64,000 nt of DNA from Mycolicibacterium chubuense NBB4 (GTDB lineage Bacteria; Actinomycetota; Actinomycetes; Mycobacteriales; Mycobacteriaceae), in contig NC_018022.1 of the NCBI RefSeq assembly GCF_000266905.1, forward strand, positions 372,001-436,000, read 5' to 3'. Within the stretch, counting starts at the first letter, position 1, and each line of letters opens with the position of its first letter. The notes below the pieces were generated by a model, which was not told where the DNA came from, did no database searches, and saw nothing but the letters and a program-made list of their open reading frames with translations. Made by a program: the position numbers and the translations under genes. Below are positions 46,871-56,320 of the stretch, piece after piece.

Positions 46871-47203
46871 ATGACTTCAGCCCAGGACGGCGAGAACGCC
46901 TCGACACCGGATCCGATGCACCACCACGGCTACATCACCGAGAAGGACAAGTACCTCAAGCGGCTCAAACGGATCGAAGGCCAGGCCCGCGGCATCAGCC
47001 GGATGATCGAGGAGGAGCGGTACTGCATCGACATCCTCACCCAAACCGATGCGTTGACCAAAGCCCTGCAGGGCGTGGCGCTGGCGCTGCTCGACGACCA
47101 TCTGCGGCACTGCGTGCGCGACGCGGCCGCCGTCGGGGGCTCAGCCGCCGACGCCAAACTCAGCGAGGCGTCCGCCGCCATCGCCCGGATGGTGCGCTCC
47201 TGA
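46871..47203 (+). CDS. csoR: Copper-sensing repressor CsoR
   Basis: 110 residues. The three-helix CsoR fold has metal ligands Cys in EERYCIDILTQ and His and Cys in LLDDHLRHCVRDA; KRLKRIEGQARGISRMIEE is the DNA-binding helix. Apo-CsoR represses from TACCC-type boxes; Cu(I) releases it. Targets should be the boxes at 42972 and 43005 and perhaps 41818. A short His stretch near the N-terminus (MHHHGY) may fine-tune metal binding. Confidence 0.94.
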   Translation: MTSAQDGENASTPDPMHHHGYITEKDKYLKRLKRIEGQARGISRMIEEERYCIDILTQTDALTKALQGVALALLDDHLRHCVRDAAAVGGSAADAKLSEASAAIARMVRS

Positions 47204-47278
47204 CCCATCCCGGCGGCACACCGAATCGGCCACCCCGCATCGACGCCGACACCTTAAACGTCTGCAAGGAGAACGATC

Positions 47279-49396
47279 ATGACAGACCACGATCACCACG
47301 CCGTGGCGACATCCCACGGCGGCGCGCACAGCCACCACGGCGACCCTGGTGACCGACTGGCCGATCACCAGTCGGGGACCGGTCACGCCGGACACGGGGG
47401 TCACGCCGGGCACGGGGCCGATCACGTGGCTCAGTTCCGAAAACTGTTCTGGATCAACCTGATCATCGCCGTCCCGGTCGTGGCGTTCTCCACCATGTTC
47501 GCCATGCTGGTCGGCTACCAGGTCCCCGACGTCCCCGGTGCCCGCTGGATCGCGCCGCTGCTGGGCACGGTCATGTACGTCGTCGGCGGACGCCCCTTCC
47601 TCACCGGCGCCCTCAGCGAGATCCGTTCCCGCAAACCGGGAATGATGCTGCTCATCGGACTGGCGATCACCGTCGCCTTCGTCGCGTCCTGGGGTGCGAG
47701 CCTGGGCCTGCTCGACCACGAACTCGAATTCTGGTGGGAACTGGCGCTGCTCATCGTCATCATGCTGCTCGGGCACTGGGTGGAGATGCGCTCCCTGGCG
47801 CAGACGACCTCCGCTCTGGACTCCCTGGCGGCGCTGCTTCCCGACGAGGCCGAGAAGGTCGACGGCGACCGAACCGTCACCGTCTCACCGGCCGACCTGC
47901 ACGTCGGCGACCTCGTGATCGTCCGACCCGGCGGCAGCGTCCCCGCCGACGGCAGAATCGTCGACGGACGAGCCGACATGGACGAGTCGATGATCACCGG
48001 TGAATCCCGGCCGGTGAGCCGCGGCGTCGGCGACTCCGTGACCGCTGGCACCGTCGCCACCGACTCCGGGTTGCGGGTCGAGATCACCGCCACCGGCGAC
48101 GACACCGCCCTGGCCGGAATCCAACGTCTGGTGACCGAAGCGCAGAACTCGTCCTCGCGTGCCCAGCGCCTCGCCGACCGCGCCGCCGGGTGGCTGTTCT
48201 GGTTCGCCCTGGTAACCGCCGCCGTCACCGCGATCGCATGGGCGATCATCGGAGACCCCGACACCGCCGTCGTCCGCGCGATCACCGTCCTGGTCATCGC
48301 CTGCCCCCACGCTCTGGGGTTGGCGATACCCCTGGTCGTGTCCATCGCCACCGAGCGCGCCGCCCGCGGTGGCGTGCTGATCAAGGACCGCCTCGCGCTG
48401 GAGGCCATGCGCACCGTCGATGCCGTGCTATTCGACAAGACCGGCACGCTCACTAAGGGCGAACCCACCGTGACCGCGATCGAAGCCACCGGTGACCTCG
48501 ACGGCGACGCCGTGCTCGCGCTCGCCGCCGCCGCCGAGACCGACAGTGAACACCCCCTGGCACGGGCCATCGTGAGAGCCGCGCAGGACCGCGGACTCAC
48601 CGTCCCCGCCGCCACGGGCTTCTCGTCCTCCCCGGCGGTCGGTGTCACCGCCACGGTCGAGGGTCGCGGCATCCGCGTGGGCGGCCCACGCCTGCTCGAG
48701 GAGATCAACGCACCGGAAGTCGGCGCCGCGGCCGCGTGGCGCGAGGAGGGCGCGATCATCCTGCACGTCGTCGGTGACGGCGTCGTGCTCGGCGGTCTCC
48801 GCCTCGCCGACGAGGTCCGCCCCGAATCGCGCGACGCCGTCGACGCCCTGCACAAGCTCGGTGTTGAGGTCGTCATGATCACCGGTGACGCCGAGGCCGT
48901 CGCGAACGCCGTCGGCGCCGAGCTCGGCATCGACCGCGTGTTCGCCGGCGTCCGACCGGAAGACAAGGCCTCCAAGGTCTCCGCCCTGCAGCAGGAGGGC
49001 AAGAAGGTCGCCATGGTCGGCGACGGCGTAAACGACGCGCCCGCGCTGGCGCAGGCCGACGTCGGCATCGCGATCGGCGCCGGCACCGACGTCGCGATCG
49101 CCTCCGCCGGTGTCATCCTCGCCAGCTCGGATCCGCGCTCGGTGCTCTCGGTCATCGAACTGTCCCGCGCCTCCTACCGCAAGATGAAGCAGAACCTTTG
49201 GTGGGGTGCGGGTTACAACCTCATTTCCGTGCCGCTGGCCGCCGGTGTGCTCGCACCGATCGGGTTCGTCCTGCCCATGTCTGTCGGCGCCATCCTGATG
49301 TCACTGTCCACGATCGTGGTGGCACTCAACGCCCAACTGCTCCGCCGCCTCGACCTGACCCCCGAGGCCAGCACACGCGCCGTTCTCAACCGTTAG
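47279..49396 (+). CDS. copB: P1B-3-type ATPase (CopB family) with His-rich N-terminus
   Basis: 705 residues; ATG 47279 with AAGGAG. The N-terminus is rich in His (HDHHAVATSHGGAHSHHG, GHAGHGGHAGHG) and lacks an HMA domain. Ion motif CPH in VIACPHALGLAIPLV, phosphorylated Asp in LFDKTGTLTKGEP, SEHPLARAI, and [23 protein letters not shown] pumps usually move Cu(II) or Ag(I). It complements copA; the separate ribosome site suggests independent translation in the same unit. Confidence 0.94.
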   Translation: MTDHDHHAVATSHGGAHSHHGDPGDRLADHQSGTGHAGHGGHAGHGADHVAQFRKLFWINLIIAVPVVAFSTMFAMLVGYQVPDVPGARWIAPLLGTVMYVVGGRPFLTGALSEIRSRKPGMMLLIGLAITVAFVASWGASLGLLDHELEFWWELALLIVIMLLGHWVEMRSLAQTTSALDSLAALLPDEAEKVDGDRTVTVSPADLHVGDLVIVRPGGSVPADGRIVDGRADMDESMITGESRPVSRGVGDSVTAGTVATDSGLRVEITATGDDTALAGIQRLVTEAQNSSSRAQRLADRAAGWLFWFALVTAAVTAIAWAIIGDPDTAVVRAITVLVIACPHALGLAIPLVVSIATERAARGGVLIKDRLALEAMRTVDAVLFDKTGTLTKGEPTVTAIEATGDLDGDAVLALAAAAETDSEHPLARAIVRAAQDRGLTVPAATGFSSSPAVGVTATVEGRGIRVGGPRLLEEINAPEVGAAAAWREEGAIILHVVGDGVVLGGLRLADEVRPESRDAVDALHKLGVEVVMITGDAEAVANAVGAELGIDRVFAGVRPEDKASKVSALQQEGKKVAMVGDGVNDAPALAQADVGIAIGAGTDVAIASAGVILASSDPRSVLSVIELSRASYRKMKQNLWWGAGYNLISVPLAAGVLAPIGFVLPMSVGAILMSLSTIVVALNAQLLRRLDLTPEASTRAVLNR

Positions 49397-49491
49397 GACC
49401 GCCCGCGCGGCGCGGGCAACTCGCCAACGCCCTAAAGGCGCACGCACGAGTCAGTGCGGCAAGACCCCGCGCTCCAGTGCGACGTCAGAAG

Positions 49492-50199
49492 TCACTCGGC
49501 ATGGCCGTGATCACCGTGGGAGTCCTCCAACGGCTCCGCCGCCGGGGCCGGGCCATCGAGCGGTGCACGTACCGGTACAGGACCCGCCGGTACGCCGACC
49601 CGCTCTCTGACCGGATCGACCGGCTCGGAGTGATGAGCGTCGGGGCCGTCCGCGTGCTCCGCGCTCGTTCCGTGGTGACCGCCGCCCTCTGCGACGCCGT
49701 GGCCGTGACGCACACCCGATGCGACACCCACCGTCGACGCCAGCGCGACCACACCGAATGCGCCCAAGAGAATCACCGCACTGGCGAACCCCGGCACCGG
49801 CTCCCCGCGCAAGCCGCGATACCAGACCCAACCGGCGCCCATCACGACGTAGATCTGCAGCAGCAGCGCACAGAGGTCCGCGGCCTGAACCACTTCCGGT
49901 TGCCCCGCGTGCGGACCGAACGGAGCCCCGGCGGTCCTGGACACCGCCCACATCGCGATCCCTCCGAGGTTCACCAGGACGCCGGCCGCGAGAACCGGCC
50001 ACGTCGATCGGACGAGGACGACCCGCGCCCACACCAGCTGAAAAACCGCGATCAAGACGAAGAACAACCCGGCCGGTGTCCACTCCTGCCAGTGGTTCGG
50101 CACCACGGCGAAGTGAATGACGGAAGCGCCCAACGATGCGAGTGCCGCAAGGCGCGCCGCCAGCCTGCTGTCGGTCTTCGCCGCCGTCCTGGTTGCCAC
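49492..50199 (-). CDS. Six-helix membrane protein with His-rich C-terminus
   Basis: 235 residues from a GTG at 50199. Six helices across residues 10-150 with a loop VVPNHWQEWTPAGLFF; then GVRHGHGVAEGGGHHGT and AHHSEPVD, and SHGDHGHAE at the end, all presumably metal-binding. Converges on copB. It resembles actinobacterial membrane proteins of copper islands whose function is unknown. The promoter is not obvious. Confidence 0.7.
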   Translation of the reverse strand: MATRTAAKTDSRLAARLAALASLGASVIHFAVVPNHWQEWTPAGLFFVLIAVFQLVWARVVLVRSTWPVLAAGVLVNLGGIAMWAVSRTAGAPFGPHAGQPEVVQAADLCALLLQIYVVMGAGWVWYRGLRGEPVPGFASAVILLGAFGVVALASTVGVASGVRHGHGVAEGGGHHGTSAEHADGPDAHHSEPVDPVRERVGVPAGPVPVRAPLDGPAPAAEPLEDSHGDHGHAE

Positions 50200-50405
50200 C
50201 CGTCCGATGATGACAGCAGCGTCCCATCCAGCGACCGAGCGACATCACATCTCAACCCGAACGAGATTGCTCCGTCACCCGCCATCGCACCATCTCGGCT
50301 TCGAGCGCCCCTCAAGCCGGGGGGTGGATGCAGCGCCGATTCCCCGCCGACCATCTAGGTTGCCGATCAGCACCCAAAGTCGGAGTCCCCGAACGGCTCA
50401 CGGAC

Positions 50406-50424
50406 TTACTATGTATCTACATAG
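50406..50424. promoter_or_regulatory. Imperfect BlaI-type site / palindrome CTATGTA-TC-TACATAG
   Basis: TTACT-N9-CATAG differs from consensus by one base; the centre is a perfect CTATGTA/TACATAG palindrome. 136 bases before the small gene pair at 50560-50762. 50200-50559 otherwise shows no gene. Confidence 0.45.
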
Positions 50425-50559
50425 AAAGCCACTATGCTTGCTTCGCGCACGGCTGCAGCGGTTCCGCATCGACCCCAACGGGTTGAAGTTTGATGTGCGT
50501 AGCGCGATCCGTCCGGGCGCACTCCTATCGGGCTGAAAACCAGTGAAAGGTCACCGACG

Positions 50560-50607
50560 ATGACCGACAGATTCACGACCAGATCGACTCCGCTGGGACC
50601 AACATGA
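50560..50607 (+). CDS. 15-residue leader peptide, coupled to the next gene
   Basis: ATG at 50560 with GAAAGG nine bases upstream: MTDRFTTRSTPLGPT then a TGA that overlaps the next ATG (ATGA at 50604-50607). Such short coupled reading frames often control translation of the gene that follows. Expression is unproven. Confidence 0.35.
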   Translation: MTDRFTTRSTPLGPT

Positions 50608-50762
50608 ACCGCTTCGCGAACGCCCAGAGTGTCAGCGACATCATCGACCAACTCGCCGCTGACGCAGTCGTGGGCGATCGCGCCGGTATCGAGCAGAGGC
50701 AGCAGATCGCCGCCGAAGCGAAAGAGCGTCTCGTCGAACTCGGTATGGCGAACTTCAGCTGA
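50604..50762 (+). CDS. 52-residue protein, unknown
   Basis: MNRFANAQSVSDIIDQLA then ADAVVGDRAGIEQRQQIAAE and AKERLVELGMANFS: all-helical, acidic, no membrane segment. Starts in an ATGA overlap with the leader. Size and composition recall small antitoxin or anti-sigma-like proteins, but no family is recognised. Confidence 0.4.
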   Translation: MNRFANAQSVSDIIDQLAADAVVGDRAGIEQRQQIAAEAKERLVELGMANFS

Positions 50763-51174
50763 ACCGACCTCCGGACGCCCGTCCCCGGCTGGCGGCCGTG
50801 GACCGCGCCGAGCGCTCGTACACGTGATCGAGCGAGGGCACATCGGTGGACGTTGGCGGACCACGCCTACTCGTCGCTCCGGGGGTTCGGCGAGTGGACG
50901 ATCGTCGAGAGGCACGAAGGTGTGTTACTCGCTAGCCAACCGTTCGCCCCGTTGCGCTACATCGTGCTGCGCGTGCCGGCTGAGAGGTGTGGCCGAGGGG
51001 CGCACCCCAAATTCTAGTCTGAGCGCGAACCCCGGTGCGGCGTGGTGCTCCTCGGCCCAGGGTGTCTGGATCATCCACGGTAATGCCTCATCTGGTTGGG
51101 ATCGGCGCCTACTAGATCACGGTTCTCACGACGACGGGCCGCAGGGGCAGACCAACTCGTCGCATGCCGACAGG
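50763..51174. other. Gene-free stretch
   Basis: No supported gene in about 410 bases. A rightward frame with no good start encodes LADHAYSSLRGFGEW then IVERHEGVLLASQPFAPLRY and a stop near 51016; it may be the tail of a decayed gene. Confidence 0.4.
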
Positions 51175-52326
51175 TCAAGAGGCCTGCTGTTGTTCGTGTT
51201 CAATCTCGTCGACCAGGCTCCGCAGAGTGCGTGTGCCCAGCTTGTGTACGTCGTCGCTGAGGTAGTGCTCGTTGACGCGGTCGCGCAGTCCGATGGCTTC
51301 GTTGAGACGGTCGATTTCCATTGCGCCACGCCAAGGGGCGGGGCGACGAAGCATCTCGGCGACCTCGCTGGCGCGGGAATGCAGGTAGTGCGCTCGGCGA
51401 TCATCAAGGGGTCCAGTCACACTGTTGCGGCACGATCCGGTTCGGCATCCGACGCGAGTGCGAATATCGGTATGGCTCAACAGCTGTCGGGCAGCTTTCG
51501 CCGGCACCGTGGCTCCGAGCCGAGGTAGGTAGATACCGCCAGCGGCACCGCCGCCTTGATCCTTGTCCGGGTCGGGAGCCCTGCGGTAACGGGCCATCGT
51601 CTGGGCGTGGTTGACCTTCTCGAGCATTCCCACGCCGACTGAGTAGGCGTCGGCGTGACCCATGGCCAGGGCGGCGCGGCCGATGTTGCCCGACAGTCCG
51701 AGCGTGACGCTGAGGTCGTGTTCGCGAAACTGGTCGAGCATCCCGAAGGCGGTTCGGATTTTTCGAATGCCTTCGTCGTCGCCGCCGAAGGGGGATAGGC
51801 GGATCTCGATGTGGCCGATCCCTGCGCCGGCGTACTCGGCGGCAAGGTCGATGCCTATACGGCCCAGTGCGGTGGTCGAGACCGTGACCACCGCTCGAGT
51901 GGGTTTGTCTTCGCCGACGGCCAGCCGGGTGCGTTCGGCAAGATCGACGTTGAGGCGTGCCGTGCGCTCGTCGGTCACGTAGAAGTGCGGGGCGGTGACG
52001 TGCGTGACAAGGGCGGGGTGCTTCTCGACAGTCAGGGCGACCAGCGCTGCCCGTGCCGCTTGGTCGGCGGACAGGTGGTCAATGTGGTACGGCTGGCCGG
52101 TCCACAAAGGTAGCTTGTCGAGGCCGAAACCCGGCTCGGCCAGCCGCTCCGCTGCGGGCTCCCAGTACACCTGCAAGCCAGCCTCGACGGCAGCGGCGGC
52201 AGCGGCCCCCTGGTGGCGCGCCGCCTTGGTGTCGAGGGTGATGGCGTCAGTGCCGGTGTGCTCGCGGGACAGGAAGTCTTCCACCGGCTTGTGGTCATTG
52301 GGTCCGAGCCGATACTGAATGCCCAT
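51175..52326 (-). CDS. TIM-barrel-like protein, possibly distant tRNA-guanine transglycosylase relative
   Basis: 383 residues; ATG 52326. It alternates short beta and alpha stretches as in a barrel: THVTAPHFYVTD, RAVVTVSTTALG, GHIEIRLSPFGGDDEG, LSVTLGLSGNIGRAALAMG and ADAYSVGVGMLEK. Near the end RTRVGCRTGSCRNS and RAHYLHSRASEV recall the Cys cluster and (R)xYLHH of TGT/DpdA-type base-exchange enzymes, but a full Zn site is not certain. It is divergent from the MbcTA module. No other deazapurine gene is present, so a DNA-modification role is speculation. Confidence 0.45.
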   Translation of the reverse strand: MGIQYRLGPNDHKPVEDFLSREHTGTDAITLDTKAARHQGAAAAAAVEAGLQVYWEPAAERLAEPGFGLDKLPLWTGQPYHIDHLSADQAARAALVALTVEKHPALVTHVTAPHFYVTDERTARLNVDLAERTRLAVGEDKPTRAVVTVSTTALGRIGIDLAAEYAGAGIGHIEIRLSPFGGDDEGIRKIRTAFGMLDQFREHDLSVTLGLSGNIGRAALAMGHADAYSVGVGMLEKVNHAQTMARYRRAPDPDKDQGGGAAGGIYLPRLGATVPAKAARQLLSHTDIRTRVGCRTGSCRNSVTGPLDDRRAHYLHSRASEVAEMLRRPAPWRGAMEIDRLNEAIGLRDRVNEHYLSDDVHKLGTRTLRSLVDEIEHEQQQAS

Positions 52327-52361
52327 CGTGGTGAAACGTCCTCTCGCCTCAGGCGTCGTTT

Positions 52362-52380
52362 CATGACAGAATACATGACA
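52362..52380. promoter_or_regulatory. CATGACA direct repeat in the mbcAT promoter
   Basis: CATGACA occurs at 52362 and 52374, 12 bases apart, between the TIM-barrel-like gene and the mbcA start. A likely autoregulatory site for the antitoxin. Confidence 0.5.
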
Positions 52381-52413
52381 TAGTGACTGACAAAAGGAAG
52401 ACAGGCGGACAAT

Positions 52414-52755
52414 ATGGGAGCTAATGCGCTCGCCTCGACCGTGTCGAGTGCGATCGAGCGCTTGGGATTGACCTACGAAGAGGTTGGGGGCATCGTCGAT
52501 GCCTCGGCGCGGTCAGTGGCGCGCTGGACTTCAGGTCAGGTCGTCCCGCAACGCCTCAACAAGCAACGACTCATTGAACTGGCCTACGTCGCCGACGCCT
52601 TGGCCGAGGTCCTTCCCCGCGATCAGGCCAACGTCTGGATGTTCTCGCCAAACCGATTACTCGCGCACGGCAAGCCCGCTGACCTGGTGCGCGACGGCGA
52701 TTACCAGCGCGTCTTGGCTCTCATCGACGCCATGGCCGAAGGGATCTTCGTGTGA
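52414..52755 (+). CDS. mbcA: Antitoxin MbcA (Xre/DUF2384 family)
   Basis: 113 residues, the same length as Rv1990c. Xre-like N-terminus (IERLGLTYEEVGGIVDASA, RSVARWTSGQVVPQ) and C-terminal ParS/DUF2384 segment (WMFSPNRLLAHGKPADLVRD, YQRVLALIDAMAEGIFV). It binds and blocks the RES toxin and probably represses the operon. GGAAG upstream of the ATG. Four-base overlap with the toxin gene. Confidence 0.9.
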   Translation: MGANALASTVSSAIERLGLTYEEVGGIVDASARSVARWTSGQVVPQRLNKQRLIELAYVADALAEVLPRDQANVWMFSPNRLLAHGKPADLVRDGDYQRVLALIDAMAEGIFV

Positions 52756-53312
52756 GCGATGGGCTCGACGAAGACCTGGTGCAGCGCATCGACGCGCGTG
52801 GCACCGCCCAGTGGTCGGGAGAGTGCTTCCGATACACCGGCGCCCATCGTGAGCCGTTATCAGGGGAGGGGGCGCGTAGATTCGGCGGCAGGTGGAACCC
52901 GCCCCTATTATTCTCGGCCATCTATCTGGCCGATTCCGCGCAAGCGTGCATGGTTGAAGTGGAACGCGCCGCCCAGGCCGCATCGACGACACCGGAGCAG
53001 ATGCTTCAAGCCCGTTACCGGCTGCACACCATTCAAGCGACCGATATGGCGGTTCTGGATCTGACCACCGCCGAAGCGCGTGACGCGGTGGGGCTCGAAG
53101 ACGACGACGTCTACGGTGACGATTGGTCGGCCTGCCAAGCGGTGGGCCATGCCGCGTGGTTTCTGCACGTGCAAGGAGTTCTGGTGCCGGCGGCCGGTGG
53201 AGTCGGCCTGGTCATCACCGCCTACGAACAGCGCACCCGCCCTGGCCAACTCCAAATCAGTCACAGCGAAGACCTGACACCAACCCTGTACCGACAACGA
53301 CGTGACCCCTAA
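52752..53312 (+). CDS. mbcT: Toxin MbcT (RES domain, NAD+ phosphorylase type)
   Basis: 186 residues, as in Rv1989c. RES-domain landmarks: FRYTGAHREPLSGEGARRF, GGRWNPPLLFSAIYLADS and ACMVEVERAAQ with the conserved Arg, Tyr and Glu. MbcT of M. tuberculosis depletes NAD+ by phosphorolysis. GTG start overlaps mbcA. The TAA stop at 53310 lies within the left inverted repeat of the IS1380 element, yet length is normal, so the insertion landed at the end of the gene. Confidence 0.9.
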   Translation: MSDGLDEDLVQRIDARGTAQWSGECFRYTGAHREPLSGEGARRFGGRWNPPLLFSAIYLADSAQACMVEVERAAQAASTTPEQMLQARYRLHTIQATDMAVLDLTTAEARDAVGLEDDDVYGDDWSACQAVGHAAWFLHVQGVLVPAAGGVGLVITAYEQRTRPGQLQISHSEDLTPTLYRQRRDP

Positions 53313-54977
53313 GCCTCGATCCACTGATGAATTGGGGTAGGTGTGCCTCGCTGGGCTGTTGAGGGCTGGTCCTGGTCGCGGGCAGGGGGTATCTGCTGGT
53401 CTGTCCAGCTGTTCCTGTGCGCTCCGGTCGGGCCTTTCGGCATATGGTCAGGTGGTGGCGATTTCTGGTGGGCTGTAGCCGATGGTGTTGCGCCACAACG
53501 TGAGCCAGTGCTCTGTCCAGGGCCAGTGCGCTGGTAGGTGCAGGATAGGTTGGCGTTGCGGACGGGCCAGGCGGGCCGGGATAGTGATTATCTTGCGGCG
53601 CAGTGTCGCCCCGCGGGCGACCGCGTGGGCACCTCCGGCCAGGACGCCGACGGCGCGCAGCAGGTTGTGGGCGATCGCGGCGCACAGGATCCAGGCCGAG
53701 TTCGCGCCGAACCGCCCCGAGGGCATGTGCGCCAAAGGTCCGTCGATGAGGTCGGCGAACACGGTTTCGATGATGGCGTGGCGGCGATGAGTGATGTCAG
53801 CGGCGTCGACGGGTTCGTCGGAATTGGTGAAGAACGGGTGGTACCGCCACACCGGAAACAGCGCATCGAGGAACCGCGCGTCTTTGACCCGGCGCACGAC
53901 CAACCGGGCGGTCACCGGAGTCTTGGTGGAACCGAAGGCTGTGTAGGTGGTTTCGGCGACTTCGGCATCGGAGATCCAGGCGCCGGTGTCGGGGTCACGC
54001 ACAGCACCGGGATAGTTCACCGGGGTCCACGCGGTCTCGGGAATTGCGTCAATGGCGGCGGCAACTGCTGCGGTCTTGGTAGCACCAGCGAGAACCGGAC
54101 ACCTGCTCGGTGGCAGGCGGTGACCACGGTGCTATTGCCGTAGGCCGAATCGCCACGCACCAGGATCTGCCCGGTGACCCCGGCAGCACGGGCGGTAGCG
54201 GCCGCTTGAGCGATCATGCGGGCTGCGCCCTTGCCGGAGTTGGCCTTGCCCGCCCGCAACCTCGCCCCGGCGATCACCGGCGCACCGTGGTCGGTGCTGA
54301 TCGTGGTGATCAACGGTGAGAGGCCTTTGCGCAGGATCTGCCTGCCGGCGATCTTGGTGTGTCCGTAGCTGGCGCCCTGCTTGGCGTGCCCGTAGACCGG
54401 GCGTAGTAGTGAGTCGATGTCGATGAACGCCCGTCCGTCGGCGCCGCCGGGCAACAGATCGACACGCCCGCACAGCGCGGCCAGGTGTTCGCGCAGGACA
54501 GATTCGAGCTGGCGGGCATGCCCGAAGGTGAACTCCCGCAATAAGGTTCCGATCGTCGACGGGGCGTACACACCACCGAAGAGGGTCTTCATCCCACCCG
54601 AGCGCACAACGTCTAGGTCATCAATGCTGTCCGCGCCGGCGCACATCCCGGCGATCAGCGTGGTCAGCTTCGGTGACGGATGGGCCGCGGCCGAACGGAT
54701 CCGCTCACAGGTGAACCGGATCTTGTCGGCCAATAGCTGCGACAGACCGGTCTGGTCGGCCAGGGTCATCACCGGCACCAGCCCGGCGCACGACACGAGA
54801 TGTGCATCATCGAAGACCGCCGACGACACGGCGAACCTATGGGACACTTGCACCGGAAGTGCCTTTCTGAACGTGGGCTGATCGAAGTGTGGTAACTCCA
54901 ATCATCCCAGCTCAAAGGGCACTTTCCTTACATCAACACCCTCCGAACAGGCGATTCATCGGTGGATCGAGGGTTAG
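53309..54977. mobile_element. IS1380-family insertion sequence
   Basis: Terminal inverted repeats CCTCGATCCA(C/C)(T/C)GATGAAT: left at 53313-53332, right at 54954-54973, with CTAA/TTAG just outside. Inside is a leftward transposase split by a frameshift. It adjoins a second, truncated copy (54978-55272). Exact ends and target duplication are not certain. Confidence 0.8.
53448..54901 (-). pseudogene. IS1380-family transposase, frameshifted
   Basis: The first frame (54901 leftward) has VSSAVFDDAHLVSCAGLVP, GRAFIDIDSLLRPVYGHAK with catalytic Asp residues, and VRGDSAYGNSTVVTACHRA. Near 54085 one base is missing: RFSLVLPRPQ should be RFSLVLTKTAA. The second frame continues WTPVNYPGAV and RRHAIIETVFADLIDGPLAH to 53448, with the catalytic Glu. 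So the element is probably inactive unless rescued by frameshifting. Confidence 0.82.
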
Positions 54978-55272
54978 CCGCCCCGGACTTGACCCGAGAC
55001 GACCTGATGTGAATTGTGTTGTCCAACAACCGTGTCAGGCCAGCTTGCTCGGCCAGGGCCATCACCGGGACCAGCCCGGCGCACGACACGAGGTTGTCCT
55101 CGTCGAACACCGCGGAGTCGGGACCGAACGTGTGGGACACTCGCACTGGAAGTGCCTTTCTTGTGCTGGTCGGATTGTTGCGTAGAGAACACCAATCTTT
55201 CCAGCTCAGAGGGCACTTTCCTCATTCCGACACCCCAACAACCAGCCCATTCATCGGTGGATCAAGGCTAAG
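54978..55272 (-). mobile_element. Truncated second IS1380-type copy
   Basis: Carries a related right end (ATTCATCGGTGGATCAAGG at 55249) and the N-terminus of another transposase: MRVSHTFGPDSAVFDEDNL and LVSCAGLVPVMALAEQAGL. It stops where the complete element begins, so the complete copy may have inserted into it. Confidence 0.75.
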
Positions 55273-55329
55273 TACCGAACCCACGGCGACCGAATACCAC
55301 CGCCACGGACCGCCTGGCGGTAAGGCGGC

Positions 55330-56075
55330 AGCTACCGGACCGCGCTGTGGCGGGGCGGCGCTGCTGCGACCGGGAGTCTTGGCCTTCACCGGATCGATCG
55401 GTTCCACTGATGCCCGCGCGCATCACGCCGTTCAGATCGTCACCGCGACAACGGCGTTGACGGTGCTCGACGAGGACGGTGCGCGCCACGTCGGGACGAA
55501 GATCGTCGTGCCCGCCGACGCCCGGCACCGGATCGAGGTCGGCGCGCCCGTGAGGGCACGGTGGTATTCCTGGAGCCGGAATCCGCGCCGGGACGGGCCG
55601 CGTACTTCCGTGCCGTGCGCTGCGGGTGGACGGTCACCCCGGTGCTGACCTTCACCCGGCGACGAGCGCTGACCGTGGTGGTCGACGAGCTGATCGCGCA
55701 TCTGGCGCCCGCCAGCGCCGACGATGACGCGGCGTCACGGCATCCCGCCGTCGATGACGCGTTGCGGCTGTTGCCCGACCTGGTGGCGGCGGGGCCGGCC
55801 AGCGGCACCGAACTTGCTGCCTGGTTAACCTTTCGGCGAGCCGGTTGACCCATCTGTTCACCGAGCACGTCGGCATTCCGCCCCGTCGTTACGTGTTGTG
55901 TGTTGTGGTCGCGGTTGCGGGCCGCGATCGTCCGGGTGCAGGCCGGTGATGACCTGACCGGCGCGGCGCTGGGTTCGCCGACAGTGCCCATCTCACCCGG
56001 ACTACCCGTGAGATGTTCGGGCTGCCGCCCTCGGTGCTGAGTCGGCAAGTCTCCTGGGATCCCGACAACGGGTAG
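55330..56075 (+). pseudogene. AraC-family regulator, frameshifted
   Basis: Three frames together match an AraC regulator: PGVLAFTGSIGSTDARAHH with AVQIVTATTALTVLDEDG (cupin part); VVFLEPESAPGRAAYFRA; DALRLLPDLVAAG then the HTH region RLTHLFTEHVGIPPRRYV and LTRTTREMFGLPPSVLS. At least three frameshifts (near 55555, 55830 and 55900-55970). The start may be lost to the IS remnant on its left. Confidence 0.75.
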
Positions 56076-56144
56076 CCGAATCGTTCAAGCGCTACCACGG
56101 CGGCGGCCGCGACGATTCGGGGCATGAGTACGACATCTGCCTCG

Positions 56145-56163
56145 ATGGATAATGACGATCCAT
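56145..56163. repeat. Degenerate copy of the ATGGATAA palindrome
   Basis: ATGGATAATGACGATCCAT shares ATGGATAATGAC with the site at 60181 but lacks three central bases. It lies in 56076-56320, which has no supported gene except a 34-codon frame starting at 56124. Confidence 0.3.
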
Positions 56164-56320
56164 GTGCGAGAGCCGTTGCAACACTGGGGGATAGGGAAGC
56201 TGACCGTCCCCGTCGACGCCGTGCTTAAGGTGATCCCTTCGAATAGTCCGCATTCGTTGACCTCGGTCGGGCGTCGGGTGCGGGAGCACGGCGTCGTTGG
56301 CAGAAAGACCCCCCGAACGG

